From positions 1,612,001 through 1,676,000 of the forward strand of contig JABYQN010000010.1 of assembly GCA_022606135.1 (NCBI GenBank): a stretch of 64,000 nucleotides of DNA, given 5' to 3'. How positions within the stretch are numbered: the stretch's first letter is position 1; each line of letters starts with the position of its first letter. The position numbers were made by a program, and so were the translations under genes. This document shows positions 23,605 through 35,577 of the stretch, piece after piece. The stretch is from Fomes fomentarius (lineage: Eukaryota > Basidiomycota > Agaricomycetes > Polyporales > Polyporaceae). The notes under the pieces were generated by a model, which saw only the letters and a program-made list of their open reading frames with translations, did not search any database and was not told the DNA's origin.

Positions 23605-24682
23605 ATGGGCCTCGACGAGCGAGGTATCATCGCTGCCGTCCAAATCGGGACATATGCTCCCCTCTTCGTGCTCGCTCAATGGCTCGGTATACGAGAACCT
23701 GATAGGAAAATGGGATGGCGCGCCATCGGTGGCCTGAGTATGCGTGAGTGATTATGTCTCTATCGTGTTTGAGTCAATGTTAACGAAATGGTAGTGCGCG
23801 TTATGGGAGGAATCACACACATCCTCTCGGAGTATGATCCGACCAATGTCGCCGAACGCACCATCTACATGGTCGCCGAGGGAGCTGGCCAAGGTCCTCT
23901 CCTTGTCGCCACGTTGGGCTTCCTGTGTACAGTGTGAGCTCCCCTCCTTCTACACCGTGGCGTAGGCCATCCTGCCACCGCCGTCCCCTGGTGCTTACTG
24001 GTAACTCCTACAGTTCGCAACATGCGATCGACAAGACCTTTTTCTTCACGAAGGGAATTATCTTATTGGTCATTCTCTGCATTTCCGGTGTTGCGCTTGC
24101 GATAGCCGGAGCCACGAAGGGTGCGCTCGCGAAGACTACAGGGGATATAGATATCTCATTGGACCTCCGTCGCGCGGGCATGGTCCTCTTCCTCTTCGTG
24201 TTCAGCGGTATCTTGGCCGCTGCCGCCCTTTGTTGGGTTAACTGGAAGCGTATCCTGAGGTACAGGCGAAGAGTGAGTCTCCCAGGACCCTGCAGTCAGG
24301 GGCGGATTCAACTGACCTGTTTGCTCGGACGCAGCTCCTCATCACCGTCTCCATCACCATTCCATTGCTCATCGTGCGCCTCCTGTATGCCTGCTTCGGG
24401 ACATGGGGTCCCGCCACGTCGAGGATACAGGACGGCCACCTGATGGCATTTCGCCCGAGTAACTCGGGACTGGGCAAGTTCAGCGCTGTCTCTTCGCAAT
24501 GGGGCATCTACCTCATCATGTCGGTGATGACGGAGTACATCGCCGTCATCATCTACCTCATGTCCAGCACGCTCATTCCGTTGAGGAAGGAGATGGTCGT
24601 GTATGAGAAGGAGCACGATAGTCGGAGCAACGAGGAGGATAATGCGAACAAGAGGGAAAAGACGACAGTGCAGGATGCATGA
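23605..24682 (+). CDS. DUF7702-type multi-pass membrane protein, copy B
   Basis: Paralogue of the upstream gene. Exons 23605-23743, 23795-23933, 24014-24272 and 24335-24682 give 294 residues. Exons 2 and 3 have exactly the same lengths (139 and 259 nt) as in copy A, and all three introns sit at the same positions. Shared landmarks are MGLDERGIIAAVQIG, RAGMVLFLFVFSGI and WGIYLIMSVMTEYIAVIIY. The C-terminus is longer and charged, with many Glu, Lys and Asn residues. Function unknown. Confidence 0.87.
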
Positions 24683-25232
24683 GTGTTGCACTTCTCTCTA
24701 TTTTCCACTTTACGATCCCTGTCTCACGACACGGACTCGTCTCGTACTAGCTGTCACTCACACGCATACTCGATTACACCACACGAACCCAAGCTCTTTG
24801 ACGTACCTACATTTTTGTAGTATTCTCCCACACGGCCAACCGGCGTCCTCCTCCGTTGCACACATGTGCAATCTGTGGTGCTTTGGGCATTTGATCGAAT
24901 AATGAGAGGTCGTGACAGTAAGAAAAGATATGCATTGAAGGAATGTACGAGCTACATAGTCAAGCACTCCCCACACCGCTCGCGACGAGTCACAGGCGGA
25001 CTAGAGAGCGCTCCGGCTTAATTGAACTCGAGCAGGTTATCTGCCCTCTCGTCCACGGGTACCCCAGGTCACTTGTAGCGAGACAAGACGGAGAGTTGCG
25101 AGGCGAAGCAAAGCACCAAGCCGTGGTGAGGGTCAAATTGTTAACTCCCAAGCGCCCGCATGGCGGCCATAACAGTCGGGAATTGCCGATCAATTGGGTA
25201 TACATATTAAGTACTTACACCAGAGACTAGTG
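24683..25232. other. Intergenic, DUF7702-B to DLH
   Basis: 550 bases. No gene supported on either strand. Confidence 0.55.
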
Positions 25233-26500
25233 ATGTCATCATCGATGTTTACACGCTTGCGCGCGGTCGCCCACCATCTCTACCCAACACTCAGGGCTGC
25301 AAAGATGTCTACGCAGTCTGCTGTGCATAACACAAATGTCGCTTGCTGCTCGATCCCGCCAGTGACATCCCACTACACCCCGAAGGGCAAATACAAGTCC
25401 TATGCTGGCTTCACTAAGGTTGGTAGACTGCCTGTGCCGCCGCTTGTCGATCACTCATGTTCAGCTTCCGCGACACAGGTGTACGTTGCCGGGCCCGATA
25501 AACCAGGGAAGTTCGCATTAGTCTGCGTGTATGATATCTTCGGGTGAGTGCGAGTCGACAAGTGTGCGGGATAGCGTACCCATGCAACATTGGGCGGCAT
25601 TGTCAGGTTCAAGCCACAGACGCAGCAGGGTGCAGACATACTCGCTGAGAAACTCAACGTTCAAATAATCATGCCCGACTTCTTCGAGCCCGGACAGCCC
25701 TGGCCCACCGACAAGTTTCCGCCCAAAACCGACGAGGAGAAGACGAAGCTGCAGGAGTTCTTCGGTGGCCTTGCGAACCCACAGGAGGCAGTCGCGAAGG
25801 CGATCGAGGTTGCCAAGTCACTCAAGGCAGAGGGTGCTGAGTTTGTGGGCATCTATGGGTACTGTTGGGGTGCGTACTCGTCGTCTCAAGTTCCATACAA
25901 AGTCAGTTGTATTGATATGGGCGGACAGGCGGCAAGGTGACCATTCTGGCTGGATCCAACGAGTCTACTCCGTTCAGCGCTGCTGCGGCTGTTCATCCAG
26001 CGTACGCACACGTCAATATACACATCGAGATCTAGTCTCACATCCATCCGCAGTATGCTCAGTCACAGCGACGTCACCAATCTCACCATTCCTCTCGGTC
26101 TCTACCCAAGCCGGGATGAGCCTGTGGACGAGGTGAGTCAATAATCCCGCCAAACTTAGCGGCGCAGAACAATCTACTGACTGTACTCGCAGTCGAAGCA
26201 AATCCTCGAGATTATCTCCAAGAAGCCGATATCCGAGAAAAGTGATTACAAACTCTACGATTCGTACGTAGCTAAGGTTCATCGTTCCAACCACGCGTCA
26301 TGTAAATTGTTGTACTAGGTTCCATGGCTTCGCTGCCGCGCGTGCAAACTTGGATGACCCGGAGAACAAGAAGCAGTGCGTTGCGTGACTCAAATGATTA
26401 CAATCGTGTATACTGACAACATGTGTACAGTTACGAAGACCTCTACGGTCGTCTCATTGACTTTTTCAGCAAGGCAGCTGGCGTTCCGGTGCAGGAGTAA
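25233..26500 (+). CDS. Dienelactone hydrolase family protein
   Basis: Alpha/beta hydrolase that opens dienelactone-type lactones or related esters. Eight exons: 25233-25418, 25479-25543, 25607-25869, 25929-26001, 26054-26132, 26193-26263, 26319-26375, 26431-26500, giving 287 residues in frame. The triad is visible: nucleophile Cys in GYCWGGK, Asp in SRDEPVD, His in FHGFAAAR. The central part VCVYDIFGFKPQTQQGAD is the usual active-site loop. The N-terminal 40 residues are basic and hydroxylated and could target mitochondria, or translation may start at the internal MSTQS. The physiological substrate is unknown. Confidence 0.93.
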
Positions 26501-26664
26501 GCGTGTAGCAATGGAAAATGTGCTGTACGAGTAGCAGAAGTAACAGCCAAATGTTATACAAAAGTCAGACGTCTTCTACGAGTACGCCGTGAATAGCCGG
26601 AATCGCACAATGTAGAAATCGCCGAAAAGCGAGGATGCTACGCACCTTCGTTCCGTGAAAGTTT

Positions 26665-28800
26665 CTAGTGCAATGTGTTCAGTATACCTGGAGGAAGTTG
26701 ATCGTTCACCTTGACCATCCAAAAGGGGCCTACAGCAACACGTCTTCATTCAGGAACGCATTCAGCTATAATACACACATACCTGCTGGATCATCTGTGA
26801 AAACGGCAGGGTCAGCTAGAATTCCAATGATCAGATCGTCAGAGTGAGCTTACCCCGATCGTGGTGAGCACCTGTCCATATACCTGCAACACCTGCAGCG
26901 CTGCATACATGTCCAATTTGGACCGCTTCCGCGCTGTACCAAAGGAGCACCCCGATCAGCTTTCCAATCAATGCACATAGCACATGCATCGTACCTCCAC
27001 TGCATCCTTCCGTCGTATGTTGTAACCTGCGCGGAAGACCAGCACATCAATATACCACAAGTCGACGCTAAGAGACCTCCGAAAGAGTCTCAAGGAGCAC
27101 CAAATGACCTCACGCACAAACTGCCACCTGACCCCGCCGTCTGAGAGCGTGCTCACTTTCCCGCGGATCGTCGCCCCAGCCGAGTGCGCGCCCCCGCGCG
27201 AGCCGCCTTTGAAGTAAAGCGTCGGGAACGCTGGCTCCTCGTAGTCGCCGATAGGCCCGCCGTGGGAGCTGCTGCTGAGTGACACAGGCGTGGAGGGCTC
27301 GATTGCGATGTACTGCCTCTGGCTGAAGTACTCGTCGCTGGAGATGAGCTCAAGTTCGAGCTCAACCGGCCGGAGCGCCTCGTCGAAAGGGTCATCGAAG
27401 AAGTCGGGGTCGTGTGGGCCAGTTGAGAGCTGGCTGTACTGTGAGCGAGAGAAACGCAAGGACAGAGGAGTAAGATTGGGTGGGTATCCGATCGAGAGAC
27501 TCTTACGTTGAACATGTTCAAATCGCTGGAGAGAGAGAGCGCATAGATTTAGATGCTTTGCCTCATCGGAAGTAACACGTATGCAAGGGCGCACCGATAG
27601 TCCATGAAGCACACAAACCGCCTCCAAGTGCCCGTCACGCCCGCCCAGTCGCCCTCCGGCCGCTTGAACGCATCGATGGCCGAGTACGCGCGGAGAGCGT
27701 CCATCTGGTACGGCGGCTTCTTGTGGTATCCCAGGTTTGCGATGCACGTGTCCCGCAGCTTCAGGCTGACGACGTTGACGATGTGCTCAACGTGCTCCCA
27801 GTTGACGAGCACCGTCCGTCCGTCTTGAGCGACACGGAACGGGCCCCAGAGCGTCGACGGCTGGTACTTGCGCATGTCGTAGACGAACGCGCGGCTCGCC
27901 TTACGGATGCGCGCCATCCGCTCCCGCGAGCGAGCCTCGAAGTTGGTCTCGTGCGAGAGCGCGACGTAGGTGCGGAGCCGGGCGCGCATTTGGTGCACCT
28001 TCTGGAGCTCCAGCGGGAGCCAGCGGGAGTCTGGGATGGCCTGGCTCTCATCTTCCTCATGGTCAAGATTGTCCCGGCTGGGGCCGCCAAGAGCCGAGAT
28101 GGTTACGACAGACACTGTAAGTGAGGGGATAACATCGAGCAATCTGGTCTTGCGCAAGAGGCGGTCGACCCAGCGTAGGTTATCGGAGCGTACTACTGCC
28201 CCCTCTGCACTCTCTGGCTTGCCCTCATTGGGTTCGACGGGGATCGCGGTGTCAATAGCAGAGAGAATGGCAGCGTACGCGATCTCGAGTTGTACGGCAT
28301 CACGCGTGCCGGATGCTGCAATAAGTTCCGCCTGCGCTCTCCTCTGCACCTCAAACGTCCACGATAGCCCTCCCATGCTGTCCTGGGAATTCAAGGGCAG
28401 CTCGAGGGCCACGTGATGGTCCTTGGGCGTCGTGATAGCTTTCCGCAAGTCGTCGTAGGGACGTCCCAGGTAAAGCTCGCGCCATAGGTACTGGTCTTTC
28501 GGAGAGTAGACTAGGTTGCGCGCGAAACGGCATGTACGAGAGTATGTCTGTGAGTGACGTTAAGGTTTAGTGGCACATTACGGTGCATAATTATGCGTTA
28601 CTAAGCCATACCGAGACATCGCGCGGGTCGCTGAAAAGCAGAACCCGCTCCAAGACCTCAGTCGGCAGTGAATGCAGTGAGCAAGAGAGGCTCTTGACTG
28701 GCATTGAATCGGGGACAGTGTCAGAGCGTGTGTCTGCGACGGACATGGTGGTCTCAAGATGAACTGTGGACATGCTCTGCGAGTTTGACCGTGAGGACAC
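26665..28800 (-). CDS. F-box domain protein with two microexons
   Basis: Probable substrate adaptor of an SCF ubiquitin ligase. Exons on the minus strand: 28800-28612, 28547-27595, 27525-27507, 27438-27118, 27026-26995, 26933-26854, 26794-26783 and 26729-26665, giving 556 residues in frame. The F-box is near residues 40-60 (LPTEVLERVLLFSDPRDVS). The C-terminus matches a domain common in Agaricomycete F-box proteins (YDGRMQW, VCSAAGVAGIWTGAHHD, DPAGPFWMVKV). Exons of 19 and 12 nt are forced by frame and motif continuity. The start could also be the ATG at 28773 or 28743. The target is unknown. Confidence 0.87.
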
Positions 28801-29184
28801 TGACCAAGCACGCGCGCCCGAGAGTATCCCACATACTTAATAGGTGATACTGACCAAGTTAGTACGGTACTGCATCCACATTCGGCCCGCACTGAGTTCC
28901 AGCGCGGAATCTATCATGGACTAATCCCCGCGGCGACTTACTAGTACTTACGCTCTGTTCAGATAGACTCTGCGTAGAGACTTCTCCACTTCGTTAGGCG
29001 GTGTAGTGACTTTACAGTCATTCACATTCAAATGCAACAACGTCGCGCCCCCGCCAAAATGGACCCAGCGTGACAGTACCTTAGAAGAACTACGTATCAA
29101 TGCATAGAATACAGAAATTGTGATATCGACAAAACACAAGGGACAGGGGACACACGGCTTGATGAGGTATCGCGCAGACGCCAA
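28801..29184. other. Intergenic upstream of the F-box gene
   Basis: 384 bases. One minus-strand open frame (28948-29184) continues from the upstream gene's region, but I cannot assign it. Promoter of the F-box gene expected here. Confidence 0.45.
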
Positions 29185-30413
29185 CTAACAATTCACAACT
29201 AGACCCTCGACGAAGGTTTTGAAGACAAAGACGTAGACAGCGACGAAAGAGAGCCCAAACGAAACCAAAGATGCGAGCCAGTAGGGGTAAGACGAGCGGA
29301 AAGTAGATCATGTATATGGTCAAGAAGAACCAATCAATTCGACTGAAGCGCAGTCGGAACCATCCTTCTTGCCGAGCCACCAGACCTTGGGCAGGTTTCT
29401 GTACGACTCGCTTGACATCCGCAGGAGACTTGTCTTGATGTCGAGAAACCGAGGCAGGGGTTTGGTGAGGACGAGGTACAGGAGGGGGAGATGTCGCGCA
29501 AGGAGGGATCGAAGGCACGAGTGAGCCGGTTGTCCGAGTCGGAGACGGAGTTCTGCTAGAGTGTTTGACGGAGGAATCAATGTGGGTGGCGGAAGGAGAG
29601 TCGTAGAGCAGCCCAGGAGGAAGATCAAGCTGGGAACCTACAGCGAGAAGGCGCGAGTGTAACGGAGGACGAGAGCGAGAACGAGAGGAGCGAGATCGGT
29701 TCTTGCTACGGATGGTGATATTTGAAGGTAGTTGCAACAAAGGTAGCGTGTTCTCCAGGAGACGGCTCGGACAACCTCGAGCTTTCAAGGTCGGCTGGAC
29801 CATCGGAGTAACGGGGGCTGAATGGTCGCGGTGAACGAGGATGGACCGAGGATATGACTGAAGCGGGCAAGCACAAACCGAGGCGACAGCTCGATATCAA
29901 GGCTTGGTCCACCACAAAGCAAGCACGACAACGTACCTGGTGACCGTTTTGATCACTTAGTAGTACTGCCCGCGTACAAGGTGTCCTGCCTCGACTCTGC
30001 CCCTCGGGCTGGCAGTGAACGTGCAAGCTCCTGCGACCGCGCACTTCGTTCACCTGCTGCGAGTCTTCAGGTTTAACCATTGTCACGAGCGCAGGGTGGA
30101 AGCTAGTTTGACGGCGCATAGGTTTGAGTACTATGTTGACGGGAGCGGTACGATCGACGAGCACCTGGCGCTCTTTCGGCCCATCTAGTGGTTGGATGAA
30201 GAGCGTATTTCGTCGGGGGACCCTCTTCTTAATCTTGCTGAGGTTGTAAGTGGCGGGCTTCGAGGGCGTTTGGGCCCGGGACTTGCGAGGCTTGCGTTTG
30301 CGAGTCGTAGTCGGGATCTTCGACGGTAGAAGCTTGCTGCCAGTTGGAGTGTGGTTCTCGCGCCCGGCGCGTGCGGCTTGGGCTGCGCGTGCACGAGTAA
30401 GGAGGGGAGACAT
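29185..30413 (-). CDS. Basic protein with C-terminal membrane segments, unknown function
   Basis: Not recognised. Exon 1 is 30413-29937 and exon 2 starts at 29857. The N-terminal half is strongly basic (TTTRKRKPRKSRAQTPSK, KKRVPRRN), then Ser/Pro-rich. A hydrophobic segment follows (IDWFFLTIYMIYFPLVLP). In the frame as given, translation continues to 29090 with an Arg/Cys-rich end. If one base of the C-run at 29284-29287 is skipped, the protein continues with a clean hydrophobic helix (SLVSFGLSFVAVYVFVFK) and stops at 29185. The second reading looks more natural. A nuclear-envelope or ER-anchored basic protein is possible; this is inference. Confidence 0.55.
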
Positions 30414-30898
30414 CGCTATCCTTCAAGTTGACGAGAAGGCAGGTGCAAAGATGAGGTTCGCGGAGGCAGATGGGAGTCGCAGTGAGAGTTTGGGCATCAA
30501 GTCAGCGCTCAGCGCGTCATGGGTCCGCGGCGCAAGCGCTGCAAGAGTATATATAGAGGGCCGCGTGTGCTCGATTCCCTGTCTTTCCACCACGTCCTCT
30601 CACCACCCATTTGGGTTCCCTCAGGATGGATGCTTGCGTGCTCGAGGAGCGAGGGGGTAGTAGGCCGTGTAAGAACGAGGCGGCCACCGTACGGGGAAGC
30701 CCTGATGCTGGACAGTCAGCTCCTCGTCCCAGATCAAGTGGGAATGTAGAGCCTAGACAGCATTGGACAATGACATTAGATATCGTTTTCAATCCCTACT
30801 TCATGCACAAAGTAGTTCTGTTGAGTTGTCCGTGAAAGTACATGCATAGGTCTCGAGATACAATAATAGAGCATGAACGTGTGATACAGATTCGCACT
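30414..30898. other. Intergenic, 5' of the basic protein gene
   Basis: 485 bases between a 5' end and the 3' end of PNPOx copy 1. A TATA-like tatatata sits near 30547-30554, about 135 bases upstream of the minus-strand start. No gene seen. Confidence 0.5.
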
Positions 30899-31955
30899 TT
30901 AATTGATTCGGATAGTAGACTTGATTTGCACGTACACCGCTGCGATTCCAATCCCAACAAACACCGCCAACACCAATCTGACGACCTCCTCCTTGCTCTT
31001 AAGCTCCAGCAACGCTCTCATCGTCTCCTTCGGCACCCGATTACCGAGAATCTCAACCGTACCATCGCTCGGTGGCTCGCTGACGACAGGTCCATCCGGA
31101 AGGATACCCTTCTTCGGAATGGCATCCGCAATGTGCGCATGGCGCAGTCCGGCGAGCCCGTCAAGGGACTTCTGGTTCATCTTGAGCCACGACCACTTCA
31201 TGCTGTACTGCGGGTACGCCTGGACGATGTGTTCCCCGTCGTCGCGGTCGTATTCAAGCTCCTCGGTCGGCTTGCCGGACGCGTCCACTGCGTATTCTTG
31301 GTCGAGTTTCTCCATCTTGTCCGCGACGCTGATGAGCGCGTTCCGGTGCGCCTTGAACGAGTACAGCGGTACTGCATATCCGCACGACTAGTAATAGAGG
31401 AAAGATGAATGAACATAACGTTACGCGGACGATGGGCATCGTTGCAGTTGGCTGGCGCTCACGGTAGGGCCTAAAGGGAAGAGTGGAAATGCTGACTCAC
31501 AGTGCTCGCCTTATGCACATCAATGACAATGGCAGCGCGCGAACCTGGCAGCCGTTTCTCAGGTGGTATGAGGTCGAAGTACTCCTGTGTGCCGAACTCG
31601 TAGACGGTGCCAGTGCCGAAGAGCCGCGAAATGCGTGCCGCGCCCTCGAACGCGCAGAACATGATTGTAATCCTCCCATTCTCTCGCAGGTGCGAGATCG
31701 TCTCCACACCTGCGGGCAACAGCCTCAGCAGATGGAGGCGGTTGGAGGACAGGGGAGTAAACACGTACCACTCCCGCTGAGGTCCTCGTACCAGCAGCGT
31801 GTGTTGCTCTCGACGTGGAACGTTCCCCGTACCCCCTTGGGCGAGACGTTAACGTGCCCCACCGGATTCAGCGGCGCTGTAGCGACGAAGAAGATCTCTT
31901 GCTTCTGGATCCATTGGGCGAGATTGTCGGGAATGGTATCGTAGAATTTGCCCAT
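30899..31955 (-). CDS. PNPOx-like split-barrel protein with C-terminal anchor, copy 1
   Basis: Pyridoxamine 5'-phosphate-oxidase-like fold, usually a flavin-binding split barrel; the true activity of this fungal group is unknown to me. Exons 31955-31769, 31709-31501 and 31387-30899 give 294 residues. Landmarks: IFFVATAPLNPVGHVNVSPK, VETISHLRENGRITIMF, RLPGSRAAIVIDVHK, SCGYAVPLY. The C-terminus ends in a membrane span (VRLVLAVFVGIGIAAVYV), suggesting tail anchoring. It has about 30 extra residues before the tail compared with copies 2 and 3. Its first intron lies at SGSG/VETIS, earlier than in the other copies. An in-frame extension upstream of 31955 is unlikely. Confidence 0.87.
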
Positions 31956-32509
31956 TTTAAGGAGAGCGTTGAGCTTAGAAGCTTGAGGCAGGAGAATGGC
32001 TTTGTCGCCGAGATGATGGAAGTCGTGGGTCAAGTGAACAAGCGCTGACTTGATTGTCCAAGCTTGAGGGCGGTACCCCTCCTCGTACCACTTGTCAGCA
32101 CGCGCCCAATCACAATCCAAAGCACAACTTACAGCGAGATCACTGAGCATCCAGCTTCGGGGGCTATATGGAACTGGCCGCAGAGACCTGCTTGGCGACA
32201 AGTAGAACTTACTATGATGAACTTGCGGCTAGAAGTGAGCTTCCATTGGCCACATCATGAACACTGTAAAAGAAGATGGCTTCAACATGCAACAAGCATA
32301 TAAGAGCATTGTGGGCCGTCGGACTCCGGGCAATTCCGGAAGGCGTGAGCGGGCATCTCTATTGATTGCACTATGGATACATATACTACTGTATGATAGA
32401 TATTAGCGATGCAATGAATGACACACGGTATAATGAGAGGAAGTCCTAGAACGACCGTACGCGTTCGAGATAGCTGCATTTACGCATCGACAGGATGCGA
32501 GAGAGGTTG
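31956..32509. other. Intergenic, PNPOx copy 1 to ISA1
   Basis: 554 bases. An open frame continues 5' of PNPOx copy 1 to 32201, but without a motif. No separate gene supported. Confidence 0.5.
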
Positions 32510-33301
32510 CTACGAGCCAACTGTGAAGGACTCCCCACAACCGCAAGCGTCCTTGATATTGGGGTTCTTGAACGCGAACTTCGCACTTGAGAGTGGATCG
32601 CATCAGTCACGTCTATCAAGCTGCAGAGTTCATGCTTTCATACTCACCTCAAACCATCCTCCTTCCAGTCCATCTCGCTCCCGATGATCGAGAACAGCGC
32701 CTTGCTGTCGATCAACACCTTGACCCCATCCTGCTCTACGACCTCGTCGAACTTCGCTGACTTGTCGACATACTCGAGGTGGTATGAAAGTCCCGCACAT
32801 CCCTTGTTCCGCACCCCGATGCGAATCATCTGCGGCGTTGGGCTCTTGAGCAGATTGCGCAACCGCTCGACCGCTGTTGGCGTCTGTTCCCAGGGCAGTG
32901 ACGTCGGTACAGAGTTGGAACATGAGAACGTTTGTCAGACTTACCAGAGTGATCGCCGCCTTCTTTGCCCGGATCGTAGGACGTGCCCGTTCAACCTTGG
33001 GCACTGGCGGTGGTCGTGCGGCTACCTGCGGCGAAGCTGCGTCCGGCGAGAGGTTCTTCGCTGTGGGAGGCTTGGACGACGACGTTGGCACAACCACGGG
33101 TGGTGTCTCGCCTAATAGTGGCGAAGAGGAGCTTGTGGTGGGAGACTCCGGAGCGGGTGGGGCAGGTCGGTCATGAGAGTGAGCAGACATCATCGCATGT
33201 CGGTGACTTGGGAAGTATACGAGTGCGCGTGAGGATGATGGAGCAGAGAAGAGCGCAGCATGGCTGTGGGCGCGTTGAAGGCGGGCTAGTGTGGCGGCCA
33301 T
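32510..33301 (-). CDS. ISA1: ISA1, mitochondrial A-type iron-sulfur assembly protein
   Basis: Acts late in mitochondrial [4Fe-4S] cluster assembly, with Isa2 and Iba57. Exons 33301-32945, 32883-32648 and 32585-32510 give 222 residues. The HesB/IscA domain is at the C-terminus: TPTAVERLRNLL, RNKGCAGLSYHLEYV with the first conserved Cys, and ACGCGESFTV with the C-x-C pair. The first 100 residues are rich in Ser, Pro, Ala and Arg, as expected for a mitochondrial presequence, though long. The alternative start at 33184 would still leave a presequence. Confidence 0.95.
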
Positions 33302-34088
33302 GGCGAAGACTACAAGCTACTCGTCGTCGACGTCGTCGTCGAGGAAACTCAAAAGAGGGCAGCTTGTGGGGTGGTGCGGACCCGACGGTGTCCGAATGGG
33401 GTTTGTCATTGGTTCCGTAACGCATGATAACTGTTCGATAGATTATGTAATCTGTGGGGTGAGAGCAATCAGCCAATCACATTGAGCTCATTCTACATAG
33501 CCTGGAAACGCCCAGTTCAATTCCAGACTCACCGCTTTGGCTCTCGAATGTTGTCCTTGGTCCTATGTAATAGTGATCAGCAAACATCATGTCCTCCTGA
33601 TGACTTCCTCAGTGTATAGAATCTGCGCTCTACTGCCAGCAGCTGGGTTATATGGGTGGCACTGGTAACCCTAGGTTAACCGAAATCTCCCATTCCTGTT
33701 CATCTTCCATAGCGCGGTCGTTAGTCCGACTTTGTGCCCTCGAAGACTCGTGAACATGCGCAGCTTCACTGTTGGGTTTTAGCTTGAACAAGCTGAGGGG
33801 GATGAGTATGCTCGAAGGGCGGTCTTACCGCTACCACATCTAGAAGTGGTGGGTCACTGGGTCACTCTTGCTCAGGTGGGCCTGTCAGAGTCACTTTGTA
33901 GGCCAACCGCTGGCTGACGTGCTCATGCATTGAATCCCTCATGAGTCATTATTCATTGATTCAGAGTCCGAGTTCCTGGGACTAGGTTTCGGCCGATCAT
34001 CCAGCTGCCTCGTTTAAGACCCGTATCCAAGTCCTCTCTTTCCCACTCCTCCTCTTGGCATTGCCATCTACCTTGGTCTCAGTATCCT
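33302..34088. other. Divergent promoter region, ISA1 / PNPOx copy 2
   Basis: 787 bases between divergent genes. Several direct short repeats such as gggtcactgggtcact occur around 33848-33865. No gene seen. Confidence 0.5.
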
Positions 34089-34991
34089 ATGGGCAAATTC
34101 TTCGACTCTATTCCCACCGAAATCATTCCATGGATCCTCAAACAAGAGGTCTTTTGGGTTGCTACTGCGCCCCTGAGTCCTGAGGCGCATGTGAATGTCT
34201 CTCCCAAGGGCGTTCGCGATTCCTTTCATGTTATCTCTCCCACTCGCGTATGGTATCAAGATCTTTCGGGCAGCGGTGTTGAAACCATCTCGCATCTGCG
34301 CGAGAATGGCCGTGTCACGTTGATGTTCAACGCCTTCGATGGCCCTCCGCGGATCGTCCGCCTCTTCGGGATAGGTATGTGTGGTTTTCTTGTGTACGTG
34401 CGTTTCTAACGCTTACCTGCACACTCTCCCATCATTCTAGGGACTGTGCATGAGTTGGGCACTCCCGAATATGAGAAGTTGATTCCTCCCGAGAACCGCC
34501 GCCCAGGTTCGCGTGCGGCAATCGTGATCGACGTTCACAAAGTTGGAACCGTACGTGCACTATCCTACTTTACCATCACGTCTATGTAATGATTTGGACT
34601 ATAGTCTTGTGGCTACGCCGTGCCGTACTACGAGTTCAAGGGACATCGCCAAGTCCTCCTCGACTACTTTGTCGCTCGCGAAACAGCAGACCAGAAGGAC
34701 CCCTCCGCGCACAGCGCGAAGGGACTAAAGGCGTACTGGCAAGAGAAGAATTCTCACAGCATCGATGGGATAACTGGACTTGTTCAGGCACCTCACGCCC
34801 CATACGCGCCTGTGTGTACGGACGTGATGAAGAACGCAAACGCTGCGGAGGGTGGCAAAGTGGTGGCGAACGGAAGTCTCCTTCCGCTGAAGTCTCGCGT
34901 TGATCGGCGTCGTATACAAGAGTGGGTGGTTGCGTTTGTTCTAGGTGGTGTTGTTGCGGCGGTGTATGTCCGGGTAGTAGGTGTTGTGTAG
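34089..34991 (+). CDS. PNPOx-like split-barrel protein with C-terminal anchor, copy 2
   Basis: Paralogue of the genes at 30899 and 51323. Exons 34089-34374, 34441-34550 and 34605-34991 give 260 residues. Landmarks: VFWVATAPLSPEAHVNVSPK, WYQDLSGSGVETISHLREN, RPGSRAAIVIDVHK, SCGYAVPYYEFKGHRQ, and the tail-anchor span VVAFVLGGVVAAVYV after a basic RRRIQ. Exons 1 and 2 have the same lengths as in copy 3 (286 and 110 nt), so copies 2 and 3 are closest. It lies directly upstream of, and on the same strand as, TPR copy 1. Confidence 0.9.
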
Positions 34992-35577
34992 GGTAACTCC
35001 TGCATTGTATAGTACACGAAGTTCTCGACATGTACCTATATCTTCAAAGTCGTGTACATATCGGAGATTATACGCTCTCTGAAGACTTAGTATTCTTGGA
35101 CCGTGAGGTACTGTCCCGCCGACGTGGCACGATACACAAGCCCGTGCGCCCATCTCCACGCTCCCCACTGCCTAGAACGAGGTTTATGAGGCGATGATGC
35201 TCGCGATGGTATAGTACTACCTCATCATGCGGGATAATTAGTGGTAGTAGTGCTAATGGGAGTCGTTGGAGTGCGGTTACTAGGTAAAACATCCATGAGC
35301 AGCGGCACAAGTGTGGCTGACCATTTTGACTCGTCCCACAACACGTCATGCAGTGAATACCGTTCAGCCTGAAGTCTGAGCCTGAGGGTGCTGGAAGACG
35401 GCATTACTAAACACCTGAACACGGTTTACTAGAAGCTTCGGCAGTTTCCGAACTCGCTGCAAAGGGTGATTCAACTACGAAATTGGTCGTCCACGACCAC
35501 TCGCATAGCGGCAGAATATTGGCTCAAGACAACCATGAAGTTTTCCAACTCCAACTTTCTCATCTCTCACCATCACT
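34992..35577. other. Intergenic, PNPOx copy 2 to TPR copy 1
   Basis: 586 bases without a gene. It includes the conserved block at 35421-35475 described separately. Confidence 0.55.
35421..35475 (+). promoter_or_regulatory. Conserved upstream block of TPR copy 1
   Basis: Shares agaagcttcggcagttt-like sequence and a downstream aaagggt with the regions upstream of TPR copies 2 and 3, 103-157 bases before the start codon. It could be a promoter element or 5' UTR retained since duplication. Confidence 0.5.
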
